Shown here piece after piece: positions 58,938 through 64,000 of a stretch of 64,000 nucleotides of DNA. The position numbers and the translations under genes are program-made. The notes beneath the pieces are model-generated. The model ran no database searches. It saw only the letters and a program-made list of their open reading frames with translations, and was not told where the DNA came from. Source of the DNA: Pseudomonas mandelii (GTDB taxonomy: Bacteria > Pseudomonadota > Gammaproteobacteria > Pseudomonadales > Pseudomonadaceae). The stretch lies in contig NZ_LT629796.1 in assembly GCF_900106065.1 (NCBI RefSeq), positions 248,001-312,000 of the forward strand, written 5' to 3'. Each line of letters opens with the position of its first letter. Positions within the stretch are counted from its first letter, which is position 1.

Positions 58938-59187
58938 CCCTGAAAGCACCCCGCAAGTGCAGTGGTTTAAGTCAATACGCCGCCGCTCTTTCTGCCTGAA
59001 ACCCTTCAGAAATCCTTCAACTTGTTGATTTTCAAGGATTTTTATTCAAAGGAACTCATTGGCATGACTTTCGCTCTAATTTTGCTCAGACACGCCGTGT
59101 GAAAGCAATCGGGCGGACGCCTCAGTCGATAGGTTACTTATATTCGGCAAAGCGGACTAAACTTGCGCCAAATGTCCTACGGGACTG
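58938..59187. other. Leader region upstream of the diguanylate cyclase gene
   Basis: About 250 bases with no established gene. It holds an AT-rich stem AAATCCTT...AAGGATTT at 59010-59041 followed by TTATTC (a weak terminator at best) and a 12-codon frame at 59064 (MTFALILLRHAV) behind AAAGGA. No riboswitch that I recognise. Confidence 0.4.
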
Positions 59188-59271
59188 ATGGACCAGTATG
59201 ACGCGCAGCCCAAAGCCGCTCTCACCCAGCCTGTAAGACAGCCTTACTGCTTAGGGGCTCACGCCATATGA
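59188..59271 (+). CDS. Possible 27-residue upstream ORF coupled to the diguanylate cyclase
   Basis: A frame from ATG 59188 (MDQYDAQPKAALTQ...) ends in TGA at 59269-59271, overlapping the ATG of the cyclase gene as ATATGA. A weak ACGGGA site precedes it. It might couple translation to the cyclase, or be chance. No family is recognised. Confidence 0.3.
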   Translation: MDQYDAQPKAALTQPVRQPYCLGAHAI

Positions 59272-60194
59272 AATCACCATCCCAGACCAACGCAATTGAC
59301 TTCGACAGCGCCAAATTGCAACGCCTGGGCTTTGGTCAGCAACCTCCCATTCTGGAGCGGCCATTCAGCCTTGCACAAGTGCGCCAGCAACTTGGCCAGC
59401 AACTGCAGACCAGTCTTGAGCCACAACGCATTCTCGGACTTTTCTTCCGCGAGATTCAACGCCTGGTGCCGCTGGATGCGCTGACTTATCAGCACTCGGC
59501 CAGCGACTTGCGTCTGGAATTCGGGCATCGCGGCCACCATTCCGTCACTTACAGCCTCAGCCATGAAGGCGAGAACCTGGGTGAACTGGTGTTCCGCCGC
59601 AATCAGCGATTCAGCGACCACGAACAAAGCAATCTGGAATCGCTGCTGTCCACGCTCCTGTTCCCGATGCGTAACGCCCTGCTCTACCGCGCGGCGACGC
59701 AAAGTGCACTGCGCGATCCGTTGACCGATACCGGCAACCGCATCGCCATGGATCAGACCTTAGAGCGTGAAATCGAGATGTCGCGGCGCCACTTGATGCC
59801 GTTGTCACTGCTCATGCTGGACATCGATCACTTCAAAAACGTTAACGATAATTTCGGCCACAGTGCGGGCGATGACGTACTCAAGAGCGTCGCAGCCTCG
59901 ATCAAGAACCAGCTGCGCAATGTGGACATGGTGTTCCGTTTTGGTGGCGAAGAGTTCCTGATCCTCCTGTCCAACACCAGTCGGGAAGCCGCCGCCATGG
60001 TCGGCGAAAGACTGCGGTTTGCGGCACAGGCGCAGAGTTACAAAGCCGATGGCAATCAGATCGAGCTGACGGTCAGCCTGGGTTGCTCGACCCTGCTGCC
60101 CGGCGAATCGGCCGATAGTTTGTTGCGTCGGGCCGACAGCGCGCTGTATGTCGCCAAGCGCGAAGGGCGTAACCGGTTGGCCATGGCGGGTTAA
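59268..60194 (+). CDS. Diguanylate cyclase (GGEEF)
   Basis: A 308-residue cytoplasmic protein. The C-terminal GGDEF domain (about 140-305) has an intact active motif GGEEF at 226-230 and the product-inhibition I-site RNVD at 217-220 exactly five residues before it. It should make c-di-GMP from GTP and be feedback-inhibited. The N-terminal half (about 30-135) looks like a GAF-type sensor without membrane helices; its signal is unknown. Confidence 0.92.
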   Translation: MKSPSQTNAIDFDSAKLQRLGFGQQPPILERPFSLAQVRQQLGQQLQTSLEPQRILGLFFREIQRLVPLDALTYQHSASDLRLEFGHRGHHSVTYSLSHEGENLGELVFRRNQRFSDHEQSNLESLLSTLLFPMRNALLYRAATQSALRDPLTDTGNRIAMDQTLEREIEMSRRHLMPLSLLMLDIDHFKNVNDNFGHSAGDDVLKSVAASIKNQLRNVDMVFRFGGEEFLILLSNTSREAAAMVGERLRFAAQAQSYKADGNQIELTVSLGCSTLLPGESADSLLRRADSALYVAKREGRNRLAMAG

Positions 60195-60220
60195 TCCTTC
60201 AGCTGAGCCACATAACTAAT

Positions 60221-60278
60221 GTGGGAGTGGCGGTGAGGCGATCCGACTTGCTCGGATCGCCGCAACGCCGCTCCCACA
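60221..60278. repeat. REP-like hairpin (GTGGGAGTGGCGGTG type)
   Basis: TGTGGGAGTGGCG and the inner stem GGCGATCCGA pair with their complements. It lies between the convergent cyclase and undA genes and may end both transcripts. Confidence 0.8.
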
Positions 60279-60303
60279 TTTTTTTGCCTGTAATACCTAT
60301 GGA

Positions 60304-61098
60304 TCAGCTTTCGGCCAATGCCATGCGCTCACGCGCGACCGGAGCCTTTTCAGAGTGTTCCAACTGCATGCAGCGCTCCAGGAACAGGTGCATGTAGTCG
60401 TAACTCTTGCAGACCGCCTGGCGCAATTCCACTTGCAAGGATTTGCTCGGGTTCAGGCCCGCCAATGTGCAGATGATTTCAAGCGCTTCCCAGGGATGGG
60501 CATCATCGTACTGAGCGTGCATCTTCAACCACTTCATGGCCCGCTTGCGATCTTCCTCCGGGAACGCGGCCGCATAGACACCATTGGAACAGACCAATGC
60601 CGACCACTCTCCAGTCGCACCTTCGATGGCGTAGTTGGTCGCGGCAATGGCGACAATCAGCGAATCCGCCGAACTGGTGTGCCAGCACCAGTGGCTCAAG
60701 GCGTGAAGTTCAGGTGCAACGTGTTGCGCCTGCAAGTCTTCCAGGCTGACCCCATGGGCCCGACTCCAGTTAACCCAGTAATCGGCATGGTTAAGTTCGA
60801 CACGAATGTTACGCATCAACCAACGACGCGCCATGTCTTCACCGGGGTGGCGGGCAAAACGAGTCTTGGTCAGGTTTTGTGCCATATATAACGCGAACTG
60901 TTCAACGACGGGCCAGCCACCAATAAGGTACTGCCGCATGGTTTTTGCGCCGAGCTTATTGTCTCGCATGCGCTGATACAGTTCGTGTTCGACAACCCGG
61001 CGCTTACTCTCGCTGCAGTCCTTGATGAGCTGTTGCGCCCATGCGGGATAACTTGCAGCTTCCATGAGTGGTCCGGTTCGATTGAATGTGTCGATCAC
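60304..61098 (-). CDS. undA: UndA-type fatty acid decarboxylase forming 1-alkenes
   Basis: A 264-residue haem-oxygenase-fold protein, commonly mislabelled as a TenA-type regulator. Counting from the GTG start at 61098, the non-haem iron ligands known for UndA fall at the same positions: Glu101 and His104 in NIRVELNHADYW, Glu159 in NYAIEGATGEW and His194 in KMHAQYDDAH. UndA uses oxygen to turn C10-C14 fatty acids into terminal alkenes such as 1-undecene, a volatile of pseudomonads. The GTG follows a good AAGGAG site. It is 45 bases behind the GGDEF-EAL gene and probably in one operon. Confidence 0.9.
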   Translation of the reverse strand: MIDTFNRTGPLMEAASYPAWAQQLIKDCSESKRRVVEHELYQRMRDNKLGAKTMRQYLIGGWPVVEQFALYMAQNLTKTRFARHPGEDMARRWLMRNIRVELNHADYWVNWSRAHGVSLEDLQAQHVAPELHALSHWCWHTSSADSLIVAIAATNYAIEGATGEWSALVCSNGVYAAAFPEEDRKRAMKWLKMHAQYDDAHPWEALEIICTLAGLNPSKSLQVELRQAVCKSYDYMHLFLERCMQLEHSEKAPVARERMALAES

Positions 61099-61143
61099 TG
61101 TCGGGCTCCTTTTGATTGTGATTGTTAGGATCAGCAAGAGATT

Positions 61144-63603
61144 TCAACGGAACGTGCCGGGCGCCTTGAATAACAAAGGTTGAGGCCGGGCAGGACGACT
61201 TTGCAAACTATCGCAGGTAAACAGATGCGGGCGTTCAATGACATACCCTTGAGCGAAGTCGACCCCGATCTCCAGCAATGCCTGCTCGATCTGGGGTGTT
61301 TCTACAAACTCGGCAATCGTGCGCTTACCCATGACATGGCCGATGTGATTGATCACTTCTACCATGGCGCGGTTAATCGGGTCGTCCAGCATATCCTTTA
61401 CGAAACTTCCATCGATCTTCAAGAAGTCTACAGGTAAATGTTTCAAGTAGGCGAATGAGGACATACCGGCGCAGAAGTCATCCAACGAAAAGTGACAACC
61501 TAAACCTTTGAGTTCATTGATAAATCTAATTGCACTTCCCAAATTGGAAATTGCACTGGTCTCTGTAATTTCAAAACAAATCATTTCAGGTGGAATGGAC
61601 CATGCAACAAACTGTTCCCTCAGGAAGTCCAGAAACGCGTCATCTCCGATAGTAGTGCCTGACAGATTAATCGCACACATGGCCAAAGGACCTTTGCGCT
61701 CTTCGGCAATACATTGGGCAATGATCTTAAAGACGTTCTGCACCACCCAACGATCAAGTGCGGTCATCAGACCATAACGTTCGGCAGCCGGAATAAAACT
61801 GTCCGGTAATATCATGCGCCCGGCTTCATCATGTAGACGCAACAGGATTTCTATATGCCCGCCGCCGTGTTCGGTATGACCAAGGGGTGCGATTTCCTGG
61901 GAATACAGGCAAAAGCGATCCTCTTCCAGGGCCATGTGCAGGCGCTGTACCCACGCCATCTCACCGAAACGCAGGGACAGTTCCGAATCATCGGCGTTAT
62001 ACACCTGAACACGGTTACGCCCTTTTTCCTTGGCCATGTAACAGGCCATATCGGCAGCACGCAGTGAAGCTTCGAGGGTGGTCGGGGTTTGCGCGATATG
62101 AACCATCCCGATGCTCACCGTTGTGACGAATGGCCGGCCTTTCCACACAAAGTGCAGGTTCTGCACGGTATGGCGCAGGCTCTCGGCAATTTTCTCGGCC
62201 GCTTCCGGCGGACAGTCTTCCAGCAAAATCCCGAACTCGTCGCCACCCAGCCGGGCCAGCGTGTCACCTTCGCGCAAGCCTGATTGCAACAGCGCGCAGA
62301 TATGCCGAAGCAGTTCGTCACCCGCCGCATGGCCGCAGGTATCGTTGACCAGTTTGAACTGGTCCAGATCGAGGAACATCAAGGCGTGGCGCCCAGAGTA
62401 TCGGGTCAGATTGTGCAGCGCCTGCTCCAGGCGATACTCGAACTCGCGACGATTGGCCAGCCCGGTCAAGGCGTCGTGGGTCGCCTGCCAGGACAGATTG
62501 GCGATGTACTGGCGCTCCTGAGTCATGTCATGCAACACCAGTACGGCGCCACTGACCTTGTCGGCGTTGCGGATCGGCGCCCCGACCAGGGTGACCGAGA
62601 CGGTGCTGCCGTCGAGGCGCTGGATCAGTTTGGAATGCTCGCTGGCGCCGCTGAGCTGACCGCTCAATATGTGCTCGATCAAGGTAAAGCCGTCAGCCTG
62701 AGCGTTGTCATCCAGCAGATTGAACAAGGCCGCCAGCGGCAAGCCGATGGCCTGCTCGCCCTTCCAGTGAGTCAACGCCTCGGCCGCCGGGTTCATGTAG
62801 GCGATCGCACCGTCGACATCCGTGGTAATCACCCCGTCGCCAATGGATTGCAGGGTGATCTGCGCCCGGTCTTTCTCCAACTGCAAGGCCTCGGCAAAGG
62901 CATGGCGCTGTTTGAGCAGTTTGTGGGTACGCATCAGCGCTAATGCAATCAAGCCCAGGGCCGTGGCCAGGTTCGTGACCAGCAGCAGGCGCAGAATCAA
63001 GCGCGAGCCCTCGCCCAAGGCATCGCTGAAGGCTGTGGCGGCAGGCGTCACACCATCGTTGATTGCAAAAATCTGGTCTTTCCAGCGTTTGATGTCAGCG
63101 TCCGACGCCTGATTTTCGGTAATGCGCCGGTGCATCTCTTGGGCGACGTTATCGAGTTGCACCAGATACGCGTCACCCACCGTCCAGCGGTCGATGGCTT
63201 TTTCAAGGTAACTGAAATGCCTGAAATTGAGGTACAGCCAGATCACGCTGGAGACGTCGTCGGGATGATTGCCCCCCTTGAGAATCGCCACCCGTGCGGC
63301 TTCGATATTCGGTGGCTGGTGATCCAGCGCCACGCGCAACTCGTGACCACCCTGGGGTACGGCAATGGCGTTCTGGTACTTGAGGAAAATGGCCTCGTCG
63401 CGACTGTCCGCGTAGAGATTGAGGTAATAGATGGCGTCCTTCTGGCCCTTGGACCACAGGCTCTCCCCGGCCACATAGCCGCGAACTGCCGAAAGTACAT
63501 AGAGACTGACCCCGCCCAACAGCGCTTGAAATAGCACTACGGCAATAAATGGCCAGACGATGCCCAATAACCTAGGGGTTCCGAGAGTCCGCTTTTGCTT
63601 CAT
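61144..63603 (-). CDS. Membrane PAS-GGDEF-EAL protein
   Basis: An 819-residue c-di-GMP enzyme with TM1 near 13-36, a periplasmic helical domain to about 205 and TM2 near 207-228. A PAS domain (about 245-365) follows, then GGDEF (active motif GGDEF at 453-457, I-site REGD five residues before) and EAL (from about 575). In the EAL domain Glu585 is in EILLRL rather than EAL. The other metal and catalytic residues look present: INLSGT, FEITET, LDDFCAG, LKIDGSF, AEFVE and AQGYVIERP. It may have both activities; only tests would tell. It probably heads an operon with undA. Confidence 0.92.
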   Translation of the reverse strand: MKQKRTLGTPRLLGIVWPFIAVVLFQALLGGVSLYVLSAVRGYVAGESLWSKGQKDAIYYLNLYADSRDEAIFLKYQNAIAVPQGGHELRVALDHQPPNIEAARVAILKGGNHPDDVSSVIWLYLNFRHFSYLEKAIDRWTVGDAYLVQLDNVAQEMHRRITENQASDADIKRWKDQIFAINDGVTPAATAFSDALGEGSRLILRLLLVTNLATALGLIALALMRTHKLLKQRHAFAEALQLEKDRAQITLQSIGDGVITTDVDGAIAYMNPAAEALTHWKGEQAIGLPLAALFNLLDDNAQADGFTLIEHILSGQLSGASEHSKLIQRLDGSTVSVTLVGAPIRNADKVSGAVLVLHDMTQERQYIANLSWQATHDALTGLANRREFEYRLEQALHNLTRYSGRHALMFLDLDQFKLVNDTCGHAAGDELLRHICALLQSGLREGDTLARLGGDEFGILLEDCPPEAAEKIAESLRHTVQNLHFVWKGRPFVTTVSIGMVHIAQTPTTLEASLRAADMACYMAKEKGRNRVQVYNADDSELSLRFGEMAWVQRLHMALEEDRFCLYSQEIAPLGHTEHGGGHIEILLRLHDEAGRMILPDSFIPAAERYGLMTALDRWVVQNVFKIIAQCIAEERKGPLAMCAINLSGTTIGDDAFLDFLREQFVAWSIPPEMICFEITETSAISNLGSAIRFINELKGLGCHFSLDDFCAGMSSFAYLKHLPVDFLKIDGSFVKDMLDDPINRAMVEVINHIGHVMGKRTIAEFVETPQIEQALLEIGVDFAQGYVIERPHLFTCDSLQSRPARPQPLLFKAPGTFR

Positions 63604-63738
63604 GAGGTCCCTTGTATTAGCACTGCCAGATCATCATCCAACGTGATCGCTACAGCTAGACTAGGGTGCGTATTCGATCCCGGCAAGCCAGCGCCCGTAT
63701 TTTGCATGCACTTGCCGCAAACCTGACGCGGGCTGTCA

Positions 63739-64000
63739 CTAATGCTGCTGTAAATGGCCATAAAGCTTGGCGTACAACCCACCTTCGGCAATCAGCTGCT
63801 GATGGTCACCATCCTCGGCAATTTGCCCACCGTCGAACACCAGCACCCGATCAGCCTGTTTCACCGCCGACAACCGATGCGCAATGATCAGCGTGGTGCG
63901 GTTGCTCAAGAACCGCGCCAGCGCCAGGTGCAGGTTGTATTCGGTGGCAGCGTCCAGCGCCGAGGTGGCCTCGTCGAGAATCACCACTTTGGGTTCCGCC
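63739..64000 (-). CDS. ABC exporter ATP-binding domain (C-terminal part)
   Basis: The last 86 or so residues of a fused permease/ATPase. The frame stays open to the right window edge, so the start is outside. Walker B and D-loop VVILDEATSALDAAT and the switch His in LIIAHRLSAVKQADRVLV are seen, then the typical MsbA-like end. The substrate cannot be told. Confidence 0.88.
   Translation of the reverse strand, partial: AEPKVVILDEATSALDAATEYNLHLALARFLSNRTTLIIAHRLSAVKQADRVLVFDGGQIAEDGDHQQLIAEGGLYAKLYGHLQQH

Noticed and set aside
60304..61098. Label of TenA-type transcription regulator or thiaminase
   Set aside because: The iron ligands and overall sequence fit UndA, and the thiaminase active-site cysteine pattern is not seen.

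Overview
The window looks like a Pseudomonas chromosome of the fluorescens group. This rests on gene order (gyrA-serC-pheA-hisC-tyrA/aroA-cmk-rpsA-ihfB-lapA, an O-antigen island ending in wbpL-wbpM-comEA, ubiG-mupP-yciK), on GC-rich codon use, on a gyrA with Thr83/Asp87, and on many REP palindromes of the fluorescens type (GAGCCTGCTCGCGA and GAGGCTTGCCCGCGAAG cores). No rRNA, tRNA, CRISPR array, prophage or intact insertion sequence was seen.

Layout. 1-5.3 kb: end of an FtsX-type ABC permease, greB, a small hypothetical, a DoxX membrane protein and a periplasmic lytic transglycosylase. 5.5-12 kb: tatD, a chemoreceptor behind a perfect ANR/FNR box, a DUF962-type membrane protein, an acyl-CoA thioesterase, a CHAD protein, a lipoprotein and a patatin. 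12-20.2 kb: the complete kdpFABCDE potassium system on the minus strand, broken internally by two REP-type palindromes. 20.6-26.7 kb: ethanolamine permease behind a sigma-54 promoter, DUF2897, a GntR/DUF1989 pair, and a TetR/FabF-like/SDR cluster. 26.9-41.2 kb: comEA and the O-antigen island, all on the minus strand.

The O-antigen island codes for UDP-L-FucNAc synthesis (wbjB, wbjC, wbjD), a set resembling the diacetylbacillosamine pathway (WbpM dehydratase, DegT aminotransferase, PglD-like acetyltransferase, PglC-like phosphoglycosyl transferase), a second initiating enzyme (WbpL), two GT4-type glycosyltransferases and a Wzx flippase. No Wzy polymerase or Wzz chain-length regulator is visible. 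A 611-base gene-free gap with a strong terminator splits wbjD from wbjBC. Base composition becomes AT-rich towards wzx, as expected for a transferred, serotype-specific block.

41.4-53.6 kb: the conserved housekeeping supraoperon (lapA, ihfB, a small lipoprotein, rpsA, cmk, tyrA-aroA fusion, hisC, pheA, serC, gyrA), with tight or overlapping junctions among the aromatic amino-acid genes. 54-59 kb: divergent mtnA and an amidohydrolase (methylthioadenosine / S-adenosylhomocysteine deaminase type), then ubiG, mupP and a YciK-like reductase. 59.2-64 kb: a GGEEF diguanylate cyclase with a possible coupled upstream ORF, undA (medium-chain fatty acid to 1-alkene decarboxylase, all four iron ligands present) directly behind a PAS-GGDEF-EAL membrane protein, and the C-terminus of an ABC exporter.

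The points most worth a second look are the O-antigen island lacking wzy/wzz but carrying two initiating transferases, undA next to a c-di-GMP enzyme, and the predicted ANR, sigma-54 and FadR-type control sites.
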